64,000 nt of DNA. It comes from Hedera helix. Its lineage: Eukaryota > Streptophyta > Magnoliopsida > Apiales > Araliaceae. Positions 21,931 to 33,760 of the stretch are shown here, in pieces. The DNA is taken from positions 8,731,501-8,795,500 of the forward strand of contig OX359280.1 in the NCBI GenBank assembly GCA_947179155.2. Reading direction: 5' to 3'. The stretch's first letter is position 1; each line of letters opens with the position of its first letter. The notes beneath the pieces are model-generated. The model did no database searches. It was not told the DNA's origin and worked only from the letters and a program-made list of their open reading frames with translations. The position numbers and the translations under genes are program-made.

Positions 21931-23171
21931 TATATAAGTGTATGAACTATATTAAATAATTAATATAGGTTTTTTTTGTGTTTGAAATATTATCAAGTAA
22001 TTAATGATAATGTTTCCTATGTGTTTATATACCCATAATTATATAATTATGTGGTTCGTAAGGTTTATAAAGGTCATTATACTTACAAGTATAAGATACT
22101 AATTTAAGATCAAACTGATTTAATTGTTAGGTCCGTTCAAGGATTGTTAAATTAAGTTGGTTAGCAGTAAACGACGCACGAGGCAAGTCTTCTACCCTTA
22201 ACTTGTACTTATTGTTGCAATTATTATTCAACTTTAATTACTTTGAGCAATTCAATTATTGTTGAGCAAATATCTACACTCGTAGATATTTGACAGACCT
22301 TTAAGTGAATTAATTATCGAAAATTACTTCACATCGTTATTTATTATTGTATTCGCACATAGTGCTTTTGCAAACTGTTTAAGAACGTCTAAGCTAATTG
22401 TTTCGGCTAGACAAATGCATGTTAAATTCATTTAGTTGAATATTATAAAAGCTTATCCAAACCATTGGCTGGTGCGGATTCTTACAGTAAGACTGAGATA
22501 GAACAACCCTAGTTAAAGGGGATTTTTATTTGTCGGAGACCCGACAGCGCGCAAGAAAACTAAATGTGATGCATATACATAGGACATGAGAGGACTGATC
22601 CCCTCAAGTGTCCCGTTATTTTTAACAAGGAGTCAGACATTGTATGTCTGTTTTACCTTAGTAGCAGTTCATGGTCATTAAGGACCACTCAGCAGTAAAG
22701 AGTCAATTCCTTCTTTTATTGAACATTGATTCTTGTTATCCTTCACAATTGCTATTGTTGAAACCTTGAAGTTATTTCCCTTCATCATGATATATCGTAT
22801 GATTGTTGTTTATAAACTTGCTGAGCCATTTAGTTGCTCATTCTTGCTATATCATGACTATATTTCAGCCATTCCCGAAAGCTCTAAATCGGACAAAGGC
22901 AAGGGGAAAGCGAATGTTTAGTTTTAGTAATTGCATGTTAGTTTATATTACTGTTATGTAATTACTGTTGTAAATCTTTTGTATTTCCCTTAAGATATGT
23001 AATGTTAAGATTAAGGTAATAGACCTTGGGAAGTGTAGCCTTTTGATTAAGGAACCTTTTGTATTATTCCGCGAAGTTTGAATACAATATATGTATTTCA
23101 TTGTTGTTATGTATTGTACAGTGAGAACCAAACCCGAGGTTAAAGAACCTGGATTTGGGGTCGTCACAGGT

Positions 23172-23183
23172 TGGTATCAGAGC
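23172..23183 (+). other. Primer-binding site of the young element
   Basis: TGGTATCAGAGC starts three bases after the LTR end and matches the site complementary to initiator tRNA-Met. The same site is at 35821 in the older element. Confidence 0.95.
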
Positions 23184-23410
23184 TGTAGGTTAGAAACGCT
23201 AGGATTGCGAAACCTAGGTTATAACCTTAGTACTAAACTCATATCGAGTGCGTTAGGAGATGAATCGGGGAGATTCATCATGTTGTGTATTTTTGGAGGT
23301 GGATTGAGAAAATCCATCGAGCCGAGATGTACATGATAAAATATCATTTCATTTCATCAATGAATATATTTTATTGCTGTACTAACATGTGTTATTTATG
23401 TTATTGTAGG

Positions 23411-24172
23411 ATGGCAGAGATAGGACAAACGAGCACTGCTGTAGAGGAGGTGATTTTTACTGATATCCACATGGATACAGTACAGCCACGGGTGGCTGCA
23501 CCGGTCGAGGAGCCAGAGTCAGATCCCGAGGAGGGAAATAGAGAGGACGCTGTCTGGGGCGGAGTTATGGGGCAGTACAGTGAGGAGGAGGCTGATACTG
23601 ATGATGATGAGGATGAGGAGCCAGCGGAGTATATTGATGGCATGGGCACTGTCGCCAGTGACATCATCGATACTCTCACTACAGCTAACGAGGAGCTAGA
23701 GGAGAGGGTTCAGCACCTTGAGGAGCAGAACCAGATCCACCAGCAGACAGAGGATCAGTACAGAGATACAGCTTATCAGTTCTCTGGCGAGAACATAGAA
23801 CTGAAGGCGAGGATGACCGAGATGGAGGCCAGGTTGGTAGCCGCTGAGCTGAAGATTCAGCAGACAGAGGCAGAGAGGGAGGCCATGAGGGGCCAGATGC
23901 AGCAGGAAGTCGAGGATAGACTAGATATGGAGGTACAGCGTGATGCAGCTCACGGTCAGATGATGGAGCTGGAGGAGGAGGTTAGGGAGAAGAAGGTGAG
24001 GATAGATAGACTCAGTTACGTCTATCGCTCATCAGTTGGTAGGATCCAGCGTAGGGTGCACTATTACCCTGCCGAGGAGGGCCAGACCTTGCACACCATC
24101 AGTAGGGATGTGGTCAGGGCTATTGGAGATGAGGAGTACTACGATGCGGTTCGTCGAGGGATGCGCCGTTAG
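23411..24172 (+). CDS. Extra ORF before gag: acidic coiled-coil protein (253 aa)
   Basis: I do not recognise a domain. The start chosen is MAEIGQ at 23411, because it directly follows an acceptor-like TTATTGTAG|G and because the homologue in the older element starts at the same residue; an upstream ATG in frame (23285) is not conserved. Residues about 20-75 are strongly acidic (runs of E and D, 'DTDDDEDEE'). About residues 85-200 are heptad-rich and rich in E, Q, R and A, predicting a coiled coil. The C-terminal 60 residues ('DRLSYVYRSS', 'VHYYPAEEGQ', 'GDEEYYDA') are the best conserved part. The ORF is intact in this copy. Extra ORFs before gag are known from Tat/Ogre elements, but I know of no established function. 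A structural or RNA-binding Gag-like role is speculation. Confidence 0.75.
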   Translation: MAEIGQTSTAVEEVIFTDIHMDTVQPRVAAPVEEPESDPEEGNREDAVWGGVMGQYSEEEADTDDDEDEEPAEYIDGMGTVASDIIDTLTTANEELEERVQHLEEQNQIHQQTEDQYRDTAYQFSGENIELKARMTEMEARLVAAELKIQQTEAEREAMRGQMQQEVEDRLDMEVQRDAAHGQMMELEEEVREKKVRIDRLSYVYRSSVGRIQRRVHYYPAEEGQTLHTISRDVVRAIGDEEYYDAVRRGMRR

Positions 24173-24519
24173 TTGTATTATTTCTTTTATTATGTTGTAC
24201 GTACATAGATGCAGTAGAAACCCAACTTTTGTTTTGATAGAGGGTTAGTATGTTGTAAATCCCAACTCTATGAAGTTGTGGGATATGTTAGATCTCGTCT
24301 TTTGTTTTAACTATCGGGGTTAGCAGCGTTTATAGCAGTATGCTTATGATGTAAAAGTGCTACGCACTGTGTTTTAGCATATGAATATAAATGCATTTTC
24401 GTTTATGTTTATATGTGTCAAGATGATTATTTGTGCTTTAGTTTAAAATACTTAAGCTACAAAATGAAAGTAAAAAGATTGAAACAACTTTAATTAATTA
24501 AATTTTCTTTATACAGAAA
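24173..24519 (+). other. Spacer between extra ORF and gag
   Basis: 347 bp, conserved with the older element (36918-37266), including 'TTTTAGCATATGAATATAAA'. It ends in an acceptor-like TTTATACAG just before AAAATG of gag. Confidence 0.6.
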
Positions 24520-27500
24520 ATGCCGCCACAGAGAAGAAATCAACGACTACCCCCACCACCAGTCGAAGAGTCAGTTAACGCCGGAGGGGTACCACCCAAC
24601 CCTGTCCAAGAGTTCGTAGAAATGCTAATGGGAGCATTTCGCGGACACAACGCAGAGGCTACTGGAGCAACAAACCCTGCCGCTCCACTAGCAACCTTTA
24701 AGGATTTCAAATTGATAGGACCACCCGAGTTCAAAGGAACCACGGATCCTATAGAAGCACAGACCTGGATAGAGGAGATGGAAAAAGTCTTCGAGGTCGC
24801 ACGAGTTAGGGAGGAGCAAATGACCTAATTTGCTACCTTCATGATGAAAGGAGAGGCCAGCCACTGGTGGAAGGCTAATAAGAGTAGAGCCGGGGAGGGA
24901 ACGATCGCGTGGGCGCGATTCAAAGAGGTATTCTTGGAAAACTACTTTTCAGAGAGTACAAAGGCTAGGATGGAAATTAAATTCCTAGAGCTGAAGCAAG
25001 GTAACATGTCGGTATCGGAATACGCCGCCAAGTTTAATGAATTAGCGAGATTTGCCACACACCAGGTGGATACTGAGGCGAGGCGCGCCAGAAGATTCGA
25101 ACAGGGGCTGAAACCGTGGGTTTACAGTCGGGTAGCTGTTCTCCAGATTACAAACTTTGCAACGTTACTGGAGAAAGCTATCATAGCTGAGGGTGGAAAT
25201 GAAGCTTTGAATAAGCACAACCAGGAGCGGAACAAGAAGAAAGGTGATGGAGGAAACCGAGAGGGCAGCAGTGGGGGCAGCAACTCGAACAAACGCAAAT
25301 GGAATAACAACAGCAGTTCGGGGACACCCCAGGGCAGTGAATCGAAGAAAGCTAATAAATGCAGTCAGTGCGGAAAGAACCACACCGGGGAGTGCATGAA
25401 AGGAAGAAATGTCTGCTATAACTGTGGGCAAGAGGGGCACATCGCTCCTAATTGTCCCACACCAAAAAGGAAGGGAGGTTGTTTCGCCTGCGGGGCCATG
25501 GACCATCAATTTAAAGATTGTCCGAAGAAGAAGAACACCGGAGGGAGTTCGGGCTATAGGGGAAGCAACAGCAACAACAACAACAACGCCAAACTGACCA
25601 TTGGAGGGCCGGTGCCACAGAACAAACCAACGGCACGGACTTTCAACATGACGGTGCAGGACGCCGTCGAATCAAAAGACGTGGTGTCAGGTATTATTCC
25701 GATCAATGATATAAATGCTTATGTATTATTTGATTCGGGCGCTACCTGTTCATTTGTGTCTGATGAATTCGCTAAACGGTTAGAATTGCCTAGACAAAAA
25801 CTAGAGAACCCAATGAACATAGAAGTTGCAAATAAAGAAGTGATTCCTGTAGAGTATGTACATAGAAACTGTTGTGCTGAAATCAGGGGTCAGAAGTTTA
25901 GTGTAGATTTAATTCCAATACGTTTGGGGGAGTTTGACGTTATACTTGGAATGGATTGGTTGTTTAACCATGGAGCTATAATTGATTGTCAAAAGAAGTG
26001 TACACACCTTAAGACACCAAATAGGTCTAAGGTCGTTTTTTATGGCAGCAAGTCGTCTAGACAATCAGCATGTCTGACGATGATGCAGGCCAAGAAACTG
26101 TTAAGGAAAGGTTGTGTAGGGTATTTGGCTCACATAGTGGACACACAGATGGTGAATCCCGAGATGGAGCAAATACCAGTAGTGAGGGAGTTCATGGACG
26201 TGTTTCCAGATGTACTGTCAGGTTTACCGCCAGATAGGGAGATAGAGTTTGTAATTGATTTGGTACCGGGGACATCACCAATATCAAAGGCACCATATAG
26301 GATGGCTCCGGTAGAAATGAAGGAGTTAATGATCCAACTACAGGAGTTGTTGGATAATAAGTACATTCAACTAAGTGTTTCTCCATGGGGAGCACCTGTG
26401 TTGTTTGTAAAGAAGAAGGATGGATCGATGAGACTATGTATGGATTACAGAGAGCTGAATAAGGTGACAATTAAGAACAAGTACCCGTTGCCACGAATTG
26501 ACGATCTTTTCGATCAATTGAAAGGGGCGAAGTACTTTTCAAAGATTGACTTGAGGACTGGTTATCATCAGTTAAAAGTCAGGAAGGAGGATGTACCCAA
26601 GACGACATTCAGAACTCGATATGGGCATTATGAGTTTCTGGTGATGTCGTTTGGACTGACGAATGCGCCAGCCGCATTTATGGACATGATGAACTGAATA
26701 TTCAAGCAGTACTTGGATAAATTTGTTGTTGTGTTCATTGACGATATTCTGGTGTATTCTAAAACGGAGGAGGAGCATGCTGAACACCTAAGATTGGTGT
26801 TGGAGATTTTACGAAAGGAGCAATTGCACGCTAAATTTTCGAAGTGTGAATTCTGGTTGGAGAGAGTTCAATTTTTAGGTCATGTTATTAACAAGGAAGG
26901 AGTTTCAGTAGATCCAGCAAAGGTGGAAGCGGTGATGAATTGGGAAAAACCAAGGACGCCGACGGAGGTGAGAAGTTTCTTGGGGTTAGCAGGTTACTAT
27001 CGGAGATTCATTCAAGATTTTTCAAAGATAGCAACACCGCTGACAAATTTAACGAGGAAGACGGTGAAATACGTATGGACGGAGAAGTGTGAGGAGAGTT
27101 TTCAGGAGCTAAAGAAGAGACTTAGTGAAGCACCTGTATTGACTTTACCGGACGATACGGGAGGTTTTACGGTCTACAGTGATGCATCGCACAAGGGACT
27201 TGGCTGTGTGCTTATGCAAAACGGCAAGGTCGTTGCGTATGCATCCAGACAGTTGAAGGATTACGAGAAGGGATACCCTACCCATGACTTGGAGCTGGCA
27301 GCGGTAGTGTTTGCCCTTAAAATTTGGAGACATTATTTGTATGGAGAGAAATGTGAGATATTCACGGACCACAAGAGTCTGAAGTATATCTTCACACAGA
27401 AGGAGTTAAATATGAGGCAACGGAGATGGTTAGAATTGATCAAAGACTATGATTGTGAAATTCTATATCATCCCGGTAAGGCCAACGTAGTAGCAGATGC

Positions 27501-29055
27501 TCTAAGTAGAAAGAGCAGGGAGAAATTGTTCATCTTGACAGATCAGGAACAATTGGTTCAAGAAATGGCTCGAATGGAGTTGAAGGTGAGAAATCCAAAT
27601 GAGTCAATGGAAGTAGAAGCGAGCCCAGCCTTACTAGATAGGGTGAAAGAGGCTCAAGACAAAGATGAAGAATGTGTCAGAATAAGGATGAGAATGACCG
27701 AAGGGGAAGAGGTCAAGTTCAAGGAAGATAGCATGGGATTGCTAAGATTTGAAAATCGTGTTTGGGTGCCGCTAGTGCCCGAACTACGAGAAGAGATCTT
27801 GCAAGAGGCCCACAGTACGAGATACTCGATACATCCGGGAAGTACGAAGATGTATCAAGATCTGCGTCAGCACTTTTGGTGGCCGAATTTAAAAAGGGAG
27901 GTCGCAGAATGTGTCAGCCGATGTCTAACTTGTCAAAGGGTAAAGGCTGAACATCAGAGACCAAGTGGATTACTACAGCCGTTAGAGATTCCTGAGTGGA
28001 AATGGGAGCATATCACAATGGATTTTGTGGTAGGACTTCCAGCAACACAGAAGGGATTTGACGCAATATGGGTGATTGTGGATCGACTAACAAAGTCAGC
28101 GCACTTTTTGCCGATCAAGATTAAGTTCAGTTTGGATCAGTTGGCCAAATTGTACATTAAGGAGATAGTTTCGAGACATGGGGTGCCGGTATCGATTGTG
28201 TCAGACAGAGATCTGCGCTTCACGTCAAAATTTTGGAGAAGTCTTCAGGAGAGATTGGGGACACAGTTGAGAATGAGTACAGCATATCATCCACAGACCG
28301 ATGGGCAAAGTGAAAGAACAATACAGACATTGGAAGATATGCTCAGGGCCTGTGTGATGGATTTCAAGGGCAGTTGGGAGAACCATCTACCATTAGTTGA
28401 GTTTGCATACAACAATAGTTATCATGCAAGCATAGGCATGCCGCCTTACGAAGCATTATACGGAAGAAAGTGCAGAACACCTCTATGTTGGGATGAGGTA
28501 GGTGAACGCCGACTGTTGGGACCAGAATTGGTTCAACAGACGGTAGAAATTATCAAAGTAAAAAGAGCTCGGCTAGTAGCAGCCCAGGACCGTCAGAAGA
28601 AATATGCCGACTTACATCGACAGAAGCGAGACTTCGAAGTTGGGAGTTTTGTATTCATGAAGGTATCTCCCTGGAAAGGGAAGATCCGATTTGGGAAGAA
28701 AGGGAAGCTGAGTCCGAGGTTCATAGGACCGTTCGAGATATTGAAGAGAGTGGGTGAAGTGGCGTACGAGGTAGCTTTACCTCCTGAACTGGAGCATATT
28801 CACAATGTGTTTCATGTGTCAGTGTTGCGACCATACAAGCCAGACCACAAACATGTCATATCCTATGAGCCAATACAAGTCGAGAAAGACTTATCGTACG
28901 AGGAAATTCCTGTCCAGATACTGGATAGGAAAGAGCAGAGATTACGGAATAAGATTATACATTCTGTCAAAGTCCTTTGGAGGAACCACAACGCTGAGGA
29001 AGCTACGTGGGAGCTTGAAGAAAAGATGAGGGCTAACTATCCGCATCTGTTTTGA
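24520..29055 (+). pseudogene. gag-pol polyprotein with two nonsense codons (chromovirus)
   Basis: One frame of 1,512 codons, broken only by TAA at 24826-24828 (Gln expected) and TGA at 26695-26697 (Arg in the older copy). Order: retrotransposon gag domain (about residues 55-210); three zinc knuckles, CSQCGKNHTGEC, CYNCGQEGHIAPNC and CFACGAMDHQFKDC; aspartic protease DSGAT (Asp405); reverse transcriptase with FIDDILVYS (Asp741, Asp742); RNase H with YSDAS and TDHKSLKY; integrase with an HHCC finger and catalytic Asp1168, Asp1229 and Glu1265 (DD35E spacing); GPY/F-like module; C-terminal chromodomain (about 1455-1511, 'VLWRNHNAEEATWELE'). The ATG follows an acceptor-like CAGAAA. A full-length product needs both stops read through, so the copy is probably defective in cis but could be mobilised in trans. 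Confidence 0.92.
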
Positions 29056-29093
29056 GTAGTTTAAATTTGTAATTCCGGGGACGGAATTCTTAT

Positions 29094-29106
29094 AAGGGGG
29101 GGAGAA
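29094..29106 (+). other. Polypurine tract
   Basis: AAGGGGGGGAGAA lies immediately before the 3' LTR start, the normal primer for plus-strand synthesis. Confidence 0.9.
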
Positions 29107-29544
29107 TGTAATGACCACGAATTTCATTAGTCATTGTAAATATACTTAATAAATATTTAGCAATGAATTTAAATTTTTCTCATTAATTAATTGTGCATTA
29201 GATAATTAAATAAATGTACTTATGTGCTTGTATATTTATTTAAAGAATTAAAGCAAAGTGTATAATTAATTAAAGCAAATCTAATTGGATTATATTTTAA
29301 ATTCAAATGAGTTGATAAACTAGGTTAAAGATATTAACCTAGTAGCCCATGTAATTAATTTAATTACTAGCCCATGTAATTAATTAAACAAGCCCAATGC
29401 TTGATTTAATTAAATGTAGCATAGTTATTTAAATGCTAGCCCAATGTGGTATTTAAATTGAGCCCAAACAATTTAATTAAATGAGCCCAATAGAAGTTAT
29501 TCCCAAGCCCAATGTGAAGTCCATTAAGGGTCAAACTTTGGTCA

Positions 29545-29579
<35 letters not shown>

Positions 29580-29843
29580 TAGATGTATATATGCACATTT
29601 TTGCATTAAAAATAAAGGAAAAATGGCTTGGATAATCCAATTTGCTGAATTCTTGGGGGCCCCACATGGATAACTTGACTTCTTAGATTGCTTGGAAATC
29701 CATCCATGTCATATAGTGGTTGAACAACCCTAGTCATTCCATGAGTCAATCAAATGGTCATTCAATCAAATAGTAAGCATGATTAGCAATTAAATTGACC
29801 AACATGGGTGAATTAGTGAGTTAATGGTGTGTTAGTGGTTGGC

Positions 29844-29850
29844 TATAAAA
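29844..29850 (+). promoter_or_regulatory. TATA box in the 3' LTR
   Basis: TATAAAA in the same context as 20042-20048. From here transcription would read outwards, through the rest of the LTR into the older element. Confidence 0.6.
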
Positions 29851-30652
29851 GAAACACTCCACACTTGTTCAATGTTTGTTAGTTCATTTGAAGTTGCTAG
29901 AAAGAAAAAGAGAGAGAGCATTTGAGAGCATTTGAGAGCAAAACACCTAAGTGTTGAGAGAAAAAGCTAAGGAAGGTCTTGGTGGATGTCCTCAAGCTAC
30001 ACAACTTACTTTGGTAGAAGGAGAAGAAGAGCATCCAAGACCTCAAGGTTTAAAAGTGCTCTCAACTTCATCTTATTTCATTTTTGTAGTCTAGAAAGCT
30101 TTTGATCGGTTAAAATTAATTTTTAACCGATCAAAACTCGTTTTGATGATCTAGAAGTATTTAACCATGTAATATATGTATATTCATAGATCTATGTGTT
30201 TATAAAATGTTTTGGTATGTTAGAAATACATAAAAATGGTAGAAAAGTTCATAACACAATTTTACCGGTAAACCCTAACTATGCATGCTAGGTTTATGGT
30301 TGTATTTTGAAATGTACAAATTGGAAAGTGGATTTTTATGGCTAGAAAGCTAGATCTATGAGTTTTAAAGATAAAACCTTTTTGAACTTTTCAAAAATAA
30401 TGAATAACAAAGAAGTTATGGCTTTTACCGCAAAGGATGTTGATTTTAAAACCCTATGTTGCATTGTGAGCCATTTTGAGTCTAGTTACGTTTGGAATTT
30501 GGATTTGTGGTCTAAAGAGAAATTGTAGAGGGGGAAATTCGGATGAGAATGGACTCAAGAATCACCCCAAAATGTTTTCGTATGAAGAAGTTATGGCTGT
30601 CGGAGCGTCGGAGGGTCGAACAGTCAAACAGTTGACTTTCGGATAAAACGGC

Positions 30653-30688
30653 TGACGCAGCCGCGTCAGGAGTGACGCAGCTGCGTCA
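30653..30688. repeat. Paired GC-rich palindromes in 3' LTR
   Basis: Same two 16-bp palindromes as at 20841-20876, unchanged between the LTRs. Confidence 0.9.
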
Positions 30689-30929
30689 GAACAATCTGCT
30701 AAGCAGATTTTTGGTGCTCCGGGTCGGGTCGGGTCGGTCCGGGTCGGGTCGGGTCGATCCGGGTCGAGTTTTTTTTGAAAAATTAAATTGAAATAGGTGT
30801 AAAATGAATATATTTGGGTATTAAACAAATTTATATGGAGTCTATTTGTAAATCAATGCTATCTAAATGTTTAAATTAAATACTAAGGTTAACCCAATTT
30901 AAAAGTTAACTTTTGGTATTATTTAAAGA

Positions 30930-31745
30930 GTATTAAAATATTACTACATGGTTAATAATATTAATAAGTAATCAAATATTATGAAATGATTGATAATATT
31001 AGTAAGAGATTAAAATATTATTAAATGAGTAATAATATCAATAAGTCAATAAAATATTATTAAATAAATAATAATATTAGTAAATGAATAAAATATTATT
31101 TAATGATTAATAATATTAGATAATGAATAAAATATTATTAAATGATTAATAATATTAGATAATAAATAAAATATTACTAAATGATTAATAATATTAGATA
31201 ATGATTTAAAATATTATTAGATGATTAATAATATTAATAAGATAATAAAATATTATTAAATGATTAATAATATTGGATATTAAATAAAATATTATTAAAT
31301 AATTAATAATATTAGATAATGTTTAAAATATTATTAAATGGTTAATAATATTAATGAGGTAATAAAATATTATTAAATGATTAATAATATTAGATAATTA
31401 ATAAAATATTATTAAATAATTAATAATATTAGATAATGATTTAAAATGTTATTAAATAGTTAATAATATTAAATAATAAATAAAATATTATTAAAGGATT
31501 AATAATATTATGAGGTGAATAAAATATTATTAAATGATTAATAATATTATAAGGATGATAAAATATTATTAAATAATTAATAATATTATAAGGACAATAA
31601 AATGTTATTAATGGATTAATAATGTTAAGTGATTGATAAAATATTATTAAAAGATTAATAATATTAGAAGACTAATAATGTATTATTAAACGATTAATAA
31701 TACTACAAGACTAATAAAATATTATTAAATTGTTAATAATATTAT
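30930..31745. repeat. AT palindrome array in 3' LTR
   Basis: Counterpart of 21118-21930, with no difference found by eye. Confidence 0.9.
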
Positions 31746-32980
31746 ATAAGTGTATGAACTATATTAAATAATTAATATAGGTTTTTTTTGTGTTTGAAAT
31801 ATTATCAAGTAATTAATGATAATGTTTCCTATGTGTTTATATACCCATAATTATATAATTATGTGGTTCGTAAGGTTTATAAAGGTCATTATACTTACAA
31901 GTATAAGATACTAATTTAAGATCAAACTGATTTAATTGTTAGGTCCGTTCAAGGATTGTTAAATTAAGTTGGTTAGCAGTAAACGACGCACGAGGCAAGT
32001 CTTCTACCCTTAACTTGTACTTATTGTTGCAATTATTATTCAACTTTAATTACTTTGAGCAATTCAATTATTGTTGAGCAAATATCTACACTCGTAGATA
32101 TTTGACAGACCTTTAAGTGAATTAATTATCGAAAATTACTTCACATCGTTATTTATTATTGTATTCGCACATAGTGCTTTTGCAAACTGTTTAAGAACGT
32201 CTAAGCTAATTGTTTCGGCTAGACAAATGCATGTTAAATTCATTTAGTTGAATATTATAAAAGCTTATCCAAACCATTGGCTGGTGCGGATTCTTACAGT
32301 AAGACTGAGATAGAACAACCCTAGTTAAAGGGGATTTTTATTTGTCGGAGACCCGACAGCGCGCAAGAAAACTAAATGTGATGCATATACATAGGACATG
32401 AGAGGACTGATCCCCTCAAGTGTCCCGTTATTTTTAACAATGAGTCAGACATTGTATGTCTGTTTTACCTTAGTAGCAGTTCATGGTCATTAAGGACCAC
32501 TCAGCAGTAAAGAGTCAATTCCTTCTTTTATTGAACATTGATTCTTGTTATCCTTCACAATTGCTATTGTTGAAACCTTGAAGTTATTTCCCTTCATCAT
32601 GATATATCGTATGATTGTTGTTTATAAACTTGTTGAGCCATTTAGTTGCTCATTCTTGCTATATCATGACTATATTTCAGCCATTCCCGAAAGCTCTAAA
32701 TCGGACAAAGGCAAGGGGAAAGCGAATGTTTAGTTTTAGTAATTGCATGTTAGTTTATATTACTGTTATGTAATTACTGTTGTAAATCTTTTGTATTTCC
32801 CTTAAGATATGTAATGTTAAGATTAAGGTAATAGACCTTGGGAAGTGTAGCCTTTTGATTAAGGAACCTTTTGTATTATTCCGCGAAGTTTGAATACAAT
32901 ATATGTATTTCATTGTTGTTATGTATTGTACAGTGAGAACCAAACCCGAGGTTAAAGAACCTGGATTTGGGGTCGTCACA

Positions 32981-32985
32981 GCACA
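32981..32985 (+). other. Target-site duplication, right (GCACA)
   Basis: Second copy of the 5-bp duplication bounding the young element. The older LTR resumes here. Confidence 0.95.
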
Positions 32986-33760
32986 CAAAACATTAAGGTT
33001 TAAAAGTTCTCCAATCCTTTCTTATTTCATTTTCATAGCCTATATGTATTTTAATCGGTTAAAATCTATTTTTAACTGATCAAAACTCATTTTGATGGTC
33101 TAGATGTATTTAACTATGTAATATATGTATATTCATAGCTCTATGTGTTTATAACATGATTTGGTATGTGAAAAATGCATAGAAGTTGTAGAAATGTTCA
33201 TCACATCTTTTTACCGGTAAAACCCTAACAATACGTGTCGTGTTTAACGTTGTATTTTGAAATGTACAAATCAGAAATTTGATTTTTATGTCTAGAAAGT
33301 TAGATCTATGAGTTTTAAAGAAAAACCCTTTTTGAACCTCTCAAAAATATTGAATAACAAAGAAGTTATAGCTTTTACCGCAAAAGATGTCGTTTTTAAA
33401 CCCTAGGTGGTTCGATCCGTAATTTTCGTGTAAAACGTTTTCAAAAATGTGATTGAACCATGAAATGTTGTAAAATAAGAAGTTGGCAAGACAAAAACAC
33501 TTAGTTGATGTCATTTGAATATGTAGAGTTTATTTATTTCAAGTTTGAACCAATAAAATCAAGGATTTGTGAAGTTAGTTTTTCACTTTGTCATTGTAAG
33601 CTGTTTTTAGTCCAGTTTCGTTTGGAATTTGGATTTGTAAGCTAAAGAGAAATTGTAGATCATAAAATTCTAATGAATTTAGACTCAAAAATCACCTCAA
33701 AATGTTTCCGTATGAAAAAGTTATGGCAGTTTTTTGAAAGGAGGTACGGACAACCAAAGT

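Larger units (their letters stand above)
19305..23168 (+). repeat. 5' LTR of the young element (3,864 bp)
   Basis: Starts TGTAATGACC and ends GGTCGTCACA. The order inside is an AT tract, TATA box (20042-20048), GC-rich palindromes (20841-20876), GGGTC repeats (20908-20955), a long array of AT palindromes (about 21118-21930), and a conserved 3' part. ORFs inside (20750-21016, 22733-22921) are repeated identically or nearly so in the 3' LTR and show no domain; they are not called. Confidence 0.95.
19305..32980 (+). mobile_element. Young near-complete Ty3/gypsy chromovirus (Tekay/Del-like), 13.7 kb
   Basis: A full structural set: 5' LTR (19305-23168), PBS (23172-23183), extra ORF (23411-24172), gag-pol with terminal chromodomain (24520-29055), PPT (29094-29106) and 3' LTR (29107-32980), flanked by GCACA duplications. 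Protease, reverse transcriptase, RNase H and integrase occur in gypsy order. The C-terminal chromodomain and single gag-pol frame place it among chromoviruses, and Tekay/Del is my best match from memory. The two LTRs differ at only about a dozen bases plus one 10-bp duplication, so the insertion is recent. Two nonsense codons in gag-pol mean this copy could not make the full polyprotein. Confidence 0.95.
29107..32980 (+). repeat. 3' LTR of the young element (3,874 bp)
   Basis: Nearly identical to 19305-23168. By eye I count about a dozen substitutions and one tandem 10-bp duplication ('CATTTGAGAG' repeated near 29920-29939). It ends GGTCGTCACA at 32980, then GCACA. Confidence 0.95.

Noticed and set aside
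22733..22921. 62-codon ORF in the LTR, also at 32545-32733
   Set aside because: Short, no domain, and LTR-encoded; the diverged older LTR does not keep the frame.
25122..25509. Antisense ORFs across gag zinc-knuckle and linker region
   Set aside because: Shadows of the gag-pol frame on the other strand.
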